Shown: piece after piece, positions 17,793 to 25,819 of the stretch | Layout of the letters: every line of letters starts with the position of its first letter | How positions within the stretch are numbered: the first letter of the stretch is position 1 | Assembly (NCBI GenBank): GCA_965247565.1 | Contig: CBDFHF010000003.1 | Location: 868,001-932,000, forward strand | Direction of reading: 5' to 3' | Length of the DNA: 64,000 nucleotides | Source of the DNA: CBDFHF01 sp965247565 | GTDB lineage: Bacteria > Pseudomonadota > Gammaproteobacteria > Methylococcales > Methylomonadaceae | Made by a program: the position numbers and the translations under genes | The notes under the pieces: generated by a model | The model's database searches: none | Seen by the model: the letters and a program-made list of their open reading frames with translations, nothing else | Told to the model about the DNA's origin: nothing

Positions 17793-18362
17793 ATGCTATT
17801 AGAGACCTATCAAACAAAAGGCTTACTTACCGTCACTTTGGTAAATGGCCAGACCAGCACTGCCGGCGTATATGCTTATCGTGGCGATCTGGTTTTAAAA
17901 GAAGGTGTTCTGCGTGATGGATCAACTACAGACCGTAAACCCCCTGAAGCGCTGTTCATTCATTCTGCTTTGATTGTTGAAAACGATAAAATCAAGTTTA
18001 TCAACGGGCTATTGCCAACACTCGATTTGCTTCCGGTTTTTGTTGAGAAATACAAAGCGGATATAGCCCCAGACGCTACTGCTATCGTTTATGTAGAAAA
18101 CATTGGCAAAGGCTTACAAGTTGAATTGGAAGGCGTAACTTACATATTGCTTCCTTACAAAGAAGGTCTGGTTTGGAATGAAATTCTTGAAGAACTATAC
18201 ATTGAAAAAAGCGAGTTAAAAAACCAGTCTGCCGAAGATAAAGTGGCTATTGCTTATGCAGCTGCCAAAACGTATAAGTCAAAGTCGCCACTTGTTTCAT
18301 ATGCTGAAGCAGAAGCAAACACCATTGTGGTGGTTAAAGACGCGGCAGTTGGCGCTATCTAA
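17793..18362 (+). CDS. Unknown protein, 189 aa, nif-associated by position
   Basis: I do not recognise this family. It is soluble, acidic, with mixed alpha/beta predicted character: a beta-rich first half (LLTVTLVNGQTSTAGVYAYRGDLVLKEGVL) and a helical tail (KNQSAEDKVAIAYAAAKTYKSK). No Cys, no His cluster and no nucleotide-binding loop are seen. GGAG 8 bases ahead of ATG 17793 supports the start. It follows molbindin by 66 bases and precedes a hairpin, so it is probably the second gene of the sigma-54-dependent transcript. Confidence 0.75.
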   Translation: MLLETYQTKGLLTVTLVNGQTSTAGVYAYRGDLVLKEGVLRDGSTTDRKPPEALFIHSALIVENDKIKFINGLLPTLDLLPVFVEKYKADIAPDATAIVYVENIGKGLQVELEGVTYILLPYKEGLVWNEILEELYIEKSELKNQSAEDKVAIAYAAAKTYKSKSPLVSYAEAEANTIVVVKDAAVGAI

Positions 18363-18412
18363 ACAGGCTCATCGCCCGCACCTAAGACTGACATGCTTCC
18401 TGAGCTTCTGCG

Positions 18413-18451
18413 AACAGCACTATCAGAATTGAATACTATGCTAGTGCTGTT
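18413..18451 (+). terminator. Hairpin between the 189-aa gene and the AAA module
   Basis: AACAGCACTA (18413-18422) pairs with TAGTGCTGTT (18442-18451), loop 19 bases. No T-run follows, so it could be an attenuator or processing site that lowers expression of the downstream 80-aa and AAA genes. Confidence 0.45.
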
Positions 18452-18497
18452 TCTCGGTACCTTCCTGATCATCCTTAACTCAACCAGGTAGAAAGAC

Positions 18498-18740
18498 ATG
18501 AAACTTCAGATTGAGCGCAGGTATGTGGAAGCAATGGTCAATGAATTCCCAGGACTGGCCGCATTAAAAGACCAACTGCGTTTCGGCAATAAGGCCGAAG
18601 TGCCGTTTAAGCAATTGTCCAATACCGAACTCAGTTTTTTGCAGGTGCTTTACAAACAAGCCGGCACTGAAATGCAAGGTCGTGCTGCGCAATTGTCAAC
18701 GCTACAAAAAGCGATGAACGATGACACGGTCAGGGTTTGA
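18498..18740 (+). CDS. Unknown 80-aa protein coupled to AAA ATPase
   Basis: Small, mostly helical protein with no recognised domain (RRYVEAMVNEFPGLAALKDQLRF ... ELSFLQVLYKQAGTEMQGRAAQLSTLQKAMN). A purine-rich GGTAGAAAG precedes ATG 18498. It overlaps the following AAA ATPase gene by 20 bases, which suggests that the two products are made and act together, for instance as adaptor and ATPase. This is inference from gene overlap only. Confidence 0.65.
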   Translation: MKLQIERRYVEAMVNEFPGLAALKDQLRFGNKAEVPFKQLSNTELSFLQVLYKQAGTEMQGRAAQLSTLQKAMNDDTVRV

Positions 18741-20214
18741 AGAAGATGACTTGGAAATGTTGCTGCCGGCCATTGCTCGTTATCTGATCAATAACCCCAT
18801 CCGCGGTTGGCTATTCCAGGCCAACGTTGCCGGCAAACCTATGGCTTATCTAGTTACTCGGCTGGATTATACGCCGTCCGGCGAGGAAGAAACCGGGCGT
18901 GTCACGCTTGAACTCAAAGCCAATGCCAAAGGTAAAGTAGCTATTTCCACCGTAACAATTCGTGCTCGGGATATTGCTGAAAAAACGATCACCGAAATTT
19001 TTATGGCAAAGGGCTTTCTGAAAGAAACGCCTGAGCTGATCAGCTCTTATGACGATGCCGCTGGACATTATTTCGAATGGTGCGGCCAGTCCGGTGCTCA
19101 GTTTTGCGGCAAAGGTACCGGTTTTTTATGCGGAAGACCCAACCGCGTCGCATCGCAATACCGATTGGGCGCGCAAGGATGTTGTGGTTTTATCAACCGA
19201 AGGTGGCACGGCGCGACTGGTATGCGATTGAAAGCATTCTCAGTGACCGTGCCTTAACAGTCGATGCCAAAGGCGACATTCTTGCTAAGTATTTGCGCAA
19301 AGCCGCTAAAAGTAGGTCGCTATGACTGCAAGGTTGAAAATGAAGTCGAAGCCTCACAAACCGAGATTCCCAAAGGGCTTTTCACCGAGCTGCCGGTACA
19401 TTGCTATTTGTTGATGTTTCATCTGGAACTGCATCATCATCTATGGGTGCATGTAAATGATCTCAATCCTTACCGCTATCAACCGGAATTAAAACAAAAA
19501 CTGATTCTACGTGAAGAACAGATTGATTTAATTGACATCTTAACCGCTGAAATGGATGTCCTGATGGATGACATCGTCGAAGGCAAATCCGGCGGCACCA
19601 CAGTACTCTGCGCCGGGCCAGCGGGAGTTGGTAAAACACTGACGGCTGAGGTTTATTCCGAAATCATTAAACGCCCTCTTTACCGGGTTCATTCCGGACA
19701 ACTCGGGCTTAATGTTGGCGAGATGGAAAAAGCTTTAAAGGATGTCTTAACGCGTGCTCAACGTTGGGGTGCGGTAATGCTAATCGACGAAGCCGATGTG
19801 TACATCAAACGGCGCGATAATAATATCGCCATGAATGCGGTGGTCGGGGTGTTTTTACGGGTACTGGAATACTTCAACGGCTTGCTGTTTTTGACCACTA
19901 ACCGCGTCGATGACATTGATGAAGCCATCGTTTCGCGCTGCATCGCATTAATTAAATATTATCCCCCTGATGGAGATGCGCGCCGAAAGATTTGGCAAGT
20001 GATGATCGAGCAATTTGATCTGAATGTTAATGTCCAGCTAATCGATCAATTGGTGGATAGCTTTCCAGATGCAACCGGACGCGACATCAAAGGTCTTTCT
20101 AAACTGGTGGCGAAGTTTTGCCAGCATAAACAAGTAGCTCCGAGTTTAGCAGTATTCCGGCGCTGTTCAATTTTTAGAGGCATGGATTTGGAAAGGTCGC
20201 TTGAAAATGTGTAA
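18721..20214 (+). pseudogene. AAA ATPase of about 497 codons, interrupted by three frameshifts
   Basis: The C-terminal part (from 19264 in the same frame) is a clear AAA ATPase: Walker A GPAGVGKT at 19615-19638, Walker B VMLIDEAD, sensor region LFLTTNRVDDIDEAIVSRC. The N-terminal part is read from ATG 18721 to about 19075. Between these, coding-like sequence continues in the two other frames: AAKVPVFYAEDPTASHRN (about 19095-19150) and WYAIESILSDRALTVDAKGD (about 19217-19277). Three single-base gains, near 19072-19095, 19211-19222 and in AAAA at 19308-19311, would explain all shifts. Either the gene is decaying or the assembly has local errors; conserved flanking frames favour the latter or a very recent event. 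The family is not named; sigma-54-linked position suggests a nif-related chaperone. Confidence 0.7.
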
Positions 20215-20325
20215 CTATAATTTCACTAATCAAGAAAGCTACCTTATCTATTGGCATTGTTACTGCTTAATAATTAATGTCACCCTTTGTCATTATTGTT
20301 TGAGCTCCTGGGTTTGGCAACTTTG

Positions 20326-20359
20326 GCGTCCTGATTTCTCGGCCAGGGCGCTTTTTTTT
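20326..20359 (+). terminator. Intrinsic terminator after the AAA ATPase gene
   Basis: GCGTCCTG (20326-20333) pairs with CAGGGCGC (20344-20351; one G-T pair) and is followed at once by eight T residues (20352-20359). This ends the molbindin/AAA transcript and separates it from the next sigma-54 promoter. Confidence 0.7.
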
Positions 20360-20409
20360 GCTTCAGCTATTGTGGCTGACTCCAGATAAATCAATGGTTA
20401 TCAAAATTT

Positions 20410-20425
20410 TGGCAAACAATTTGCC
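20410..20425 (+). promoter_or_regulatory. Sigma-54 promoter (rhodanese-ankyrin-nafY operon)
   Basis: TGGCAAACAATTTGCC has the GG/GC spacing of 10 bases and a full TTTGC -12 block. Predicted transcription start is near 20436, giving a leader of about 135 bases. I found no exact TGT-N10-ACA in the 200 bases upstream, so activator dependence is open. Confidence 0.65.
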
Positions 20426-20571
20426 TGTTTATCAATAGCGACATTAGCTTCATAAGACGACACTATTTAGCTGCTGATGACAACATACAAAGCAACAAAG
20501 TTAATTTTTTTGTCAGTTTTGCAACAATTTTCCAGACTTGAGGGATGACTTTCTGAAGTCATTAACAATCG

Positions 20572-20883
20572 ATGAAATTTAAAACAATCTCTATTACCGA
20601 TTCTGAGAAACTGATTAAAACAGAAAAGCCTATGATTCTGGACTGTAGGGACATCAAAGATTACAAAGCCGGGCATCTTGAAGATGCTCTCCACGTTCAT
20701 GAAGGGTTAAAAGAATCGTTAGTCAAACGTGGTGATAAACAGCGCAGTCTACTGATTTACTGCTATTACGGTCATGCTAGCGAACATCTTGCCGAATTTT
20801 TTAGCGATTTCGGCTTTAAAGATGTTTACAGCTTGGAAGGCGGATATTCAAGCTGGAAAGAAAAACACCAGGAAACAGGATGA
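20572..20883 (+). CDS. Single-domain rhodanese
   Basis: 103-aa rhodanese (GlpE-like size) for sulfur transfer. Conserved features: ILDCRD at 22-27, GHLEDALHV, and the active-site loop YCYYGHAS with the catalytic Cys64, then GGYSSWKEK. As part of a nif-type operon it could supply sulfane sulfur for cluster or cofactor assembly; Azotobacter nif regions also contain a rhodanese. The stop overlaps the ankyrin gene start (ATGA). No strong ribosome site is visible before ATG 20572. Confidence 0.88.
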   Translation: MKFKTISITDSEKLIKTEKPMILDCRDIKDYKAGHLEDALHVHEGLKESLVKRGDKQRSLLIYCYYGHASEHLAEFFSDFGFKDVYSLEGGYSSWKEKHQETG

Positions 20884-21332
20884 AGCCTGAAATAGGGGAT
20901 TGGTTACAAAACAATTACTTCTCTGTGACCAATCCGGTTTTAAAAAATCATGAAGGTATTTATCCACTGATTTTGGCAAGTCAGCAGGGCCGTACTGATG
21001 TCATAAAGTTTTTGATTGAACAACATGCCGAACTGGATGTGATTGATCATTACGGCAATAACGCCTTGTGGGCTGCTTGTTATGCCAACAACAACGACTG
21101 CATAGAAACACTATTGCGAGCGAAAGTAGACATCAACCATCAAAATTCCGCTTCTGGCGCGACTGCCTTGATATTTTCGGCATCCAGCGGCAGAGAACAA
21201 GCCGTCGAACTGCTATTGGCGGCGGGGGCTGATCCAGCGATTAAAACACACGATGACTTCACTGCGCTCGATTTAGCCTCCACCAGAAACATACTCAAAC
21301 GCTTATCCAACCTTGTTAAATCAGGAGATTAA
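20880..21332 (+). CDS. Ankyrin-repeat protein
   Basis: 150-aa protein with about four ankyrin repeats, for example EGIYPLILASQQGRTDVIKFLIEQHAEL (about residues 24-51) and ASGATALIFSASSGREQAVELLLAAGADPAIK. No signal peptide, so cytoplasmic; ankyrin repeats mediate protein contacts. It overlaps the rhodanese gene and ends one base before nafY, so it is firmly inside this operon. I infer a scaffold for nitrogenase maturation partners; there is no direct evidence of target. Confidence 0.85.
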   Translation: MKPEIGDWLQNNYFSVTNPVLKNHEGIYPLILASQQGRTDVIKFLIEQHAELDVIDHYGNNALWAACYANNNDCIETLLRAKVDINHQNSASGATALIFSASSGREQAVELLLAAGADPAIKTHDDFTALDLASTRNILKRLSNLVKSGD

Positions 21333-21333
21333 A

Positions 21334-22047
21334 ATGGAAGCATTGCCACGTGAGTTAGCCCTACGTATTGCCTTGGCATCACGTATTTTGCCGGGCATCA
21401 ACGTTCCCAGACTACTGGAAATATTACATGAAAAAGTAGGTTCACCCTTAGACGATGAAAAACTAAAATCCATCACTGTCACCAATCTTAAAACCGGCTT
21501 AGGTAGCTTGGACGGCGAGGAAGACGGCGAGGACATTGGCATTGGTTTGGCCAATATCAAACTGGCAGTGCGATATCTATGGGGCGATGAGGCTGAAGAT
21601 GAAGACTTGCCTGAAATAATGCCTTACAAAGACGGCGACATACCGGAATCCATCCGCGTTGCCATCGGCTCCAACAGCGGCGCTTTAATAAACGGGCATT
21701 TTGGCTCCTGCATTCGTTTTCTGGTGTATCAATTATCGGCAACTGATTACCGGTTAGTCGATATTCGCTCGACCATTGAAGCCGATAGTGCTGAAGACAG
21801 AAACCTGTTTCGTGCCAATTTGATCAAAGACTGTCACGTCATGTTCGTGCAATCGATCGGCGGGCCGGCAGCAGCTAAAGTAATACGTGCCGACATTTAT
21901 CCTATCAAAATTCCTGACGTTACCGAAGCGGTGGATCAGTTAAAAGAATTCCAAAAAGTATTTGCCGCACCGCCACCCTGGTTTGCAAAAGCACTTGGAC
22001 GTTCGGCTGAAGAGCGAGTTAGGTTTAGCCACGATGAGATTTGTTAA
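21334..22047 (+). CDS. nafY: NafY-type nitrogenase apodinitrogenase/FeMo-co binding protein
   Basis: 237-aa protein of the NifX/NifY/NafY superfamily. The N-terminal domain (LALRIALASRILPGINVPRLLEILHEK ... DIGIGLANIKLAVRYLWGDE, to about 95) matches the helical apo-MoFe-protein-binding domain of NafY. The C-terminal domain (VAIGSNSGALINGHFGSCIRFLVYQ ... CHVMFVQSIGGPAAAKVIRA) is the dinitrogenase iron-molybdenum cofactor domain that holds FeMo-co. CAGGAG upstream fixes ATG 21334. NafY stabilises apo-dinitrogenase and delivers the cofactor. Its operon partners here are rhodanese, ankyrin and a transglutaminase-like protein. Confidence 0.88.
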   Translation: MEALPRELALRIALASRILPGINVPRLLEILHEKVGSPLDDEKLKSITVTNLKTGLGSLDGEEDGEDIGIGLANIKLAVRYLWGDEAEDEDLPEIMPYKDGDIPESIRVAIGSNSGALINGHFGSCIRFLVYQLSATDYRLVDIRSTIEADSAEDRNLFRANLIKDCHVMFVQSIGGPAAAKVIRADIYPIKIPDVTEAVDQLKEFQKVFAAPPPWFAKALGRSAEERVRFSHDEIC

Positions 22048-22055
22048 GGCTACCC

Positions 22056-22478
22056 ATGACTGATTGGACGATAGATCGAAAAGCACAAATTAGTTATTCT
22101 TATGAGCGCTTTGCGCAAGCTAAGGTTTTTGTTTTTCGTAAATGGTGTGAAAAATCGGCCGAACGCCATGCACTACCGCCAGTCGATCTATCCGGATCCT
22201 GCAAGTACGGCAGTTTGTTCATGAACTTGGTTTTTGGGGGCATGATCTATGGTCACTATGAGCATCAATACAATATCATTGGTGGCCGAATAGTTGATCT
22301 CAGTCACGATGCTATTGATGTTGGTAGAATTACCAATCCCTATCTTCACGAACCCGAATTCTTTGCTATCCCGGAAAAACAGGCTTCCTTGAACGGCTGT
22401 TTGCCGCGGGTCGAAATCTGGGTGGTGCAATTTCTTGAGGAGATCAACTCCAATGAAATCTTAACCTGTTGTCTTTAA
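22056..22478 (+). CDS. Transglutaminase-like fold protein of unknown role, last in the nafY operon
   Basis: 140-aa protein I cannot assign by name. It shows the Cys-His-Asp order of the transglutaminase-like fold: Cys49 at a helix start (SGSCKYGSLFMNLVF), His70 (YEHQYNIIGG) and Asp81 (RIVDLSHDA). The C-terminus LNGCLPRVEIWVVQFL is helical. AAGG before ATG 22056 supports that start, 8 bases after the nafY stop. Location suggests a nitrogenase-related function. The triad is a reading of spacing and pattern only. Confidence 0.65.
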   Translation: MTDWTIDRKAQISYSYERFAQAKVFVFRKWCEKSAERHALPPVDLSGSCKYGSLFMNLVFGGMIYGHYEHQYNIIGGRIVDLSHDAIDVGRITNPYLHEPEFFAIPEKQASLNGCLPRVEIWVVQFLEEINSNEILTCCL

Positions 22479-22563
22479 TAAATTTTCGTACTCCTCCCAA
22501 TACCACTAAGCAAATAAAACTGTATTTTATTGCAAGCCTAAGATAGCCTGATTGAGGGTGGAT

Positions 22564-23610
22564 TTATAGACCAGTCTCTAAAACACCGAGGGTATCGAGT
22601 ACACGGCAACAATAGGCATGTTCATTGTCGTGCATAATCGACAATCCGAGTTGCCGTTTTCCCGTTAGCGTCAATTGGCCCATCAATAAAATAGCCGAAT
22701 ATGGACTGCCTAGATAGTCAATACTAGCGCGTTGATGTCCCCATGCGCCAAAATCGCATTGTAAAATTCCTGCTAAGTTGGTTTCAGAGGCTTCTTTAAA
22801 TATCTCAGTGCATTCGTTGATTGACGTATCCCTGGCGAGCGTAATGGTTGCATCTATCGCTGAGACAATGGTAGTCGGGATGCGGTAAGAAATCGAATTA
22901 AGTTTACCCGCCAGTTTGGGAATGATTAGTGCTGTGGATTTATCAACATTGGTGCTGGTGGGAATTATCGAAGCAGTCCAAGCCCTTCCTAACTGAGAAA
23001 CAGTATGATAACCGTCAAGCACGCGTTGATCTGACAAGGCGGGGTGAATAGTGATTATTCGGCCAAACTCTATTCCGATCTGTTTTTCAAGAACCGCAGC
23101 TACCGGCACAAAAGCGTTACCCGTGCAGGTGCTTGCTGAAATTACTTGGTGCAGCTCGGGGTTATATTCTTGTTGGTTTACGCCATAGACAATACTAAGA
23201 TCAATACCGTCAATATTAGAAGTGCACAGGGTTTTTCGAGCAATTCCTGCAGTAATGAGTTCTCGCAACCCTGCGCTACTGGCAGTACCCGTGGCATCTA
23301 AAATGACGTCTAACTCAAATGCTCGCAAAGCATTTAAGCTTGCCACATCAGAAAGCCCCCGACGCCGATCACTTTTTAAGTATGCGATTTTGTTATTGCC
23401 CAGCAATAATTCAGTGTCAGTGCAGTCCACTGTGAATGCTGGTTTGCCATAGGTGCTGTCATTTTCAAGAAGATAGGCAACTTGAGTGATTGGCATGACA
23501 TCGCTTAGTACACAAACTTCAAATCTACCCTCGGCAATATTGGCAAAATTATTCCTTAGCGCGCTGCGGCCAACCCTGCCCAAACCGATAATACCTACAC
23601 GCAACTTCAT
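22564..23610 (-). CDS. Glyceraldehyde-3-phosphate dehydrogenase-like protein, divergent
   Basis: 348-aa GAPDH-superfamily protein. The NAD site GIIGLGRVGRSALR is at 6-19. The catalytic block is SASTCTGNAFVP with Cys162, where housekeeping GAPDH has SNASCTTN; His189 (TIHPALSDQRVLDGYH) fits the base. The C-terminal half diverges strongly from glycolytic enzymes. It may be a specialised phosphorylating or phosphate-ester dehydrogenase, or an adapted enzyme for another aldehyde. It stands alone and leftward between the nafY operon and nifA. I would not call it gapA. Confidence 0.75.
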   Translation of the reverse strand: MKLRVGIIGLGRVGRSALRNNFANIAEGRFEVCVLSDVMPITQVAYLLENDSTYGKPAFTVDCTDTELLLGNNKIAYLKSDRRRGLSDVASLNALRAFELDVILDATGTASSAGLRELITAGIARKTLCTSNIDGIDLSIVYGVNQQEYNPELHQVISASTCTGNAFVPVAAVLEKQIGIEFGRIITIHPALSDQRVLDGYHTVSQLGRAWTASIIPTSTNVDKSTALIIPKLAGKLNSISYRIPTTIVSAIDATITLARDTSINECTEIFKEASETNLAGILQCDFGAWGHQRASIDYLGSPYSAILLMGQLTLTGKRQLGLSIMHDNEHAYCCRVLDTLGVLETGL

Positions 23611-24001
23611 CGAATGCTGTTAAATTTAATCAAGGCCATAAAGTAAAGCGTAAAGGTTGTTTGGACGCGGCTAACATTTTGGATCCCATGGCTGCATTGT
23701 CTGGACTGAATAAGTATTAAAGACAATCATAAATGATTCGACATAGGGATAAAGCTAGCACAAGCCTAGACAATTACCAATGTTCACTCAGTCAACATCT
23801 CAATTCTAGGCTTATTTTTTATCAATTGATTTAAGCAGCTATACAGCAATAACTTAATTGCCTTGTTTAAACGGGAGAGCAAAAACCTAGGCCATCAGGG
23901 AAAAACGATTGTTTTCACTCAGAATAGTTGGTGGATTTGATTGAAATTAGCCAAAGCTTGGCAAGCGGGTGTATTACAACAATACTCTGCAGAACGGAAA
24001 G
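23611..24001. other. Intergenic region downstream of nifLA-orf86
   Basis: About 390 bases with no gene-like frame. It contains a hairpin AAGCCTAGA (23762-23770) / TCTAGGCTT (23805-23813) followed on the + strand by ATTTTTTAT, which could end transcription between the nifA operon and the GAPDH-like gene. Confidence 0.4.
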
Positions 24002-24262
24002 TTAACTGACATCAAAATACCAATCTAAAAGCTCTTCCCCTCCCCAATTTTCAGCGTCGCCCGGTATGGTTTCATCAGTGTGGTAAAGGGTCATTTCACC
24101 GGGTTTGGGTGATGTCACCAACAGGCTGGCTGCATACTCAATTGAGCAGCCTGGTTTACCGGTTTCATCTTTTAACCATTGAGCAGCCATAGTAATAGCG
24201 TCTTGTTTGGTTTCACCAAAGCCAAAGACAGCATAATCCTGTTGTACGTATAAAACGGTCAT
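24002..24262 (-). CDS. Unknown 86-aa protein downstream of nifA
   Basis: Small acidic protein (TVLYVQQDYAVFGFGETKQDAITMAAQWLKDE ... NWGGEELLDWYFDVS). I do not recognise a family. There is one Cys, no signal peptide and no membrane segment. It starts 15 bases after the nifA stop in the same direction, so it is co-transcribed with nifLA. The Azotobacter neighbour at this position is nifB, absent here. Confidence 0.65.
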   Translation of the reverse strand: MTVLYVQQDYAVFGFGETKQDAITMAAQWLKDETGKPGCSIEYAASLLVTSPKPGEMTLYHTDETIPGDAENWGGEELLDWYFDVS

Positions 24263-24277
24263 GTCTGTACCCCATAT

Positions 24278-25819
24278 TTATATTTGTTTCATGGTAATGT
24301 CCAGAGTCAAAATGCGGTAAGCGATTTGTCTGGGTGTCATATTTAACAGGCGGGCAGCTTTGGCTTGTACCCAACCGCTTTGTTCTAAAGCAGCAATAAC
24401 CCGCTCCCGGTCATCCATGTTTTCGTCATTAAAATCAATAGCAGGTGATTTTTGTGGATGCAGGCTAATACCTGCGCCAATCTCATCTTCCAGCCCGGTG
24501 CTGACCATGACATCGCGATCAATAATGCCATTTTGACTCATGATAGCAGCACGTTCCAATCGGTTTGCTAATTCGCGCACGTTACCGGGCCAGTTGTGTT
24601 TTATCAATAATCGTATTGCGCTTTCTTTAATTTCCAAGGGTCGGCCACCTTGCTGCTCAGAAATTCTACCAAGCAAGAATTCAGATAGCTGCGGGATGTC
24701 CTCAATTCTGTCGCGCAACGCCGGCATGTTCACGGGCATAACATTAAGTCGATAATATAAATCTTCGCGAAATTTACCTTCGGTGACTTCTTCTTCCAGA
24801 TTGCGATTAGTCGCTGCAATGATGCGAACATTCACCTTGATGGTGTGAGTGCCACCCACTCGTTCAAATTCACCCTCCTGCAATACCCGCAGCAGTTTGG
24901 CCTGGAATGAAGCGGAAATTTCACCAATTTCATCGAGAAACAGGGTGCCATTATCGGCGAGTTCAAAACGACCTTTACGTTGACTGATGGCACCGCTAAA
25001 AGCGCCTTTTTCGTGTCCGAATAACTCAGACTCCAACAAAGTATCAGGTAAAGCGGCGCAATTGAGTTTTAAGAAAGGCCCGCTAGCACAGCCCGAATTA
25101 AAATGGATAGCGTTGGCGACAACTTCTTTACCAGTGCCTGATTCACCCCTGATTAATACCGTGGTATTCCATTTGGCAACCTGACGGATTAAGTCGAACA
25201 CTTTCAGCATTGGCGGTGAATGACCAATGATATTTTCAAAGCTGTAGTTTTTGATTAAGGCTTGCTTGAGCTGGTCACGTTCATTCACTAGATGGCGCTG
25301 TTTGCGTTCGATAACACGCAACATTTTGACGCTTTGGGCGGTCAGATTGGCGATCATTTCGAGAAACCGGGCGCGCTCACCCAGAAATAGATTGTTATCC
25401 GGCTGTGCGGCCAATACGCCAATGGTGTCGCCTTCTTCTACATAGATAGGCGAACCGATAAACGGCAATTCTGGATCATACAAACCCAAGCGACCTAAAA
25501 AGCGCGGTTCTTCAGACACCTTTTCGACGACGATAGTGCTACCCTCATCCAATATGGCGCCCATCAAGCCCTCTCCCGGATTGTATCTGACCGGCTCCGT
25601 GAATTTGCTGGCACCGTTGGTATGCACAACACTAACAATCAGACTGTTACTCTCAATTTCCTTAAGGGTTATCATCCCGGAGCGCATGCCCGACCTTTTG
25701 TGTAGTATCTCTAAAACCGCTTGTAATTTTGCGTGCAAATCGTGAGTGCTATTTAGCACCTGACTGATGATATACAGGGTATCCAGTTCGGCTTCAATTA
25801 GCTCGGTACGGTCAACCAT
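24278..25819 (-). CDS. nifA: NifA, sigma-54-dependent nif transcription activator
   Basis: 513-aa activator of nif promoters. An N-terminal GAF domain (about 20-170) is followed by the AAA+ domain: Walker A GESGTGKE (225-232), sigma-54 loop GAFSGA (272-277) and Walker B TLFLDEIGE (292-300). A C-terminal helix-turn-helix (QAKAARLLNMTPRQIAYRI) binds TGT-N10-ACA sites. There is no Cys-rich interdomain linker, so it is the NifL-controlled type. GAFSGA replaces the usual GAFTGA. The start overlaps the nifL stop (TAATG), the coupling that keeps the two proteins balanced. It probably drives at least four promoters in this window. Confidence 0.96.
   Translation of the reverse strand: MVDRTELIEAELDTLYIISQVLNSTHDLHAKLQAVLEILHKRSGMRSGMITLKEIESNSLIVSVVHTNGASKFTEPVRYNPGEGLMGAILDEGSTIVVEKVSEEPRFLGRLGLYDPELPFIGSPIYVEEGDTIGVLAAQPDNNLFLGERARFLEMIANLTAQSVKMLRVIERKQRHLVNERDQLKQALIKNYSFENIIGHSPPMLKVFDLIRQVAKWNTTVLIRGESGTGKEVVANAIHFNSGCASGPFLKLNCAALPDTLLESELFGHEKGAFSGAISQRKGRFELADNGTLFLDEIGEISASFQAKLLRVLQEGEFERVGGTHTIKVNVRIIAATNRNLEEEVTEGKFREDLYYRLNVMPVNMPALRDRIEDIPQLSEFLLGRISEQQGGRPLEIKESAIRLLIKHNWPGNVRELANRLERAAIMSQNGIIDRDVMVSTGLEDEIGAGISLHPQKSPAIDFNDENMDDRERVIAALEQSGWVQAKAARLLNMTPRQIAYRILTLDITMKQI

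Noticed and set aside
20200..20400. NifA site before the rhodanese promoter
   Set aside because: The nearest candidates such as TGTGGCTGACTCCAGA fail the ACA half of the motif.
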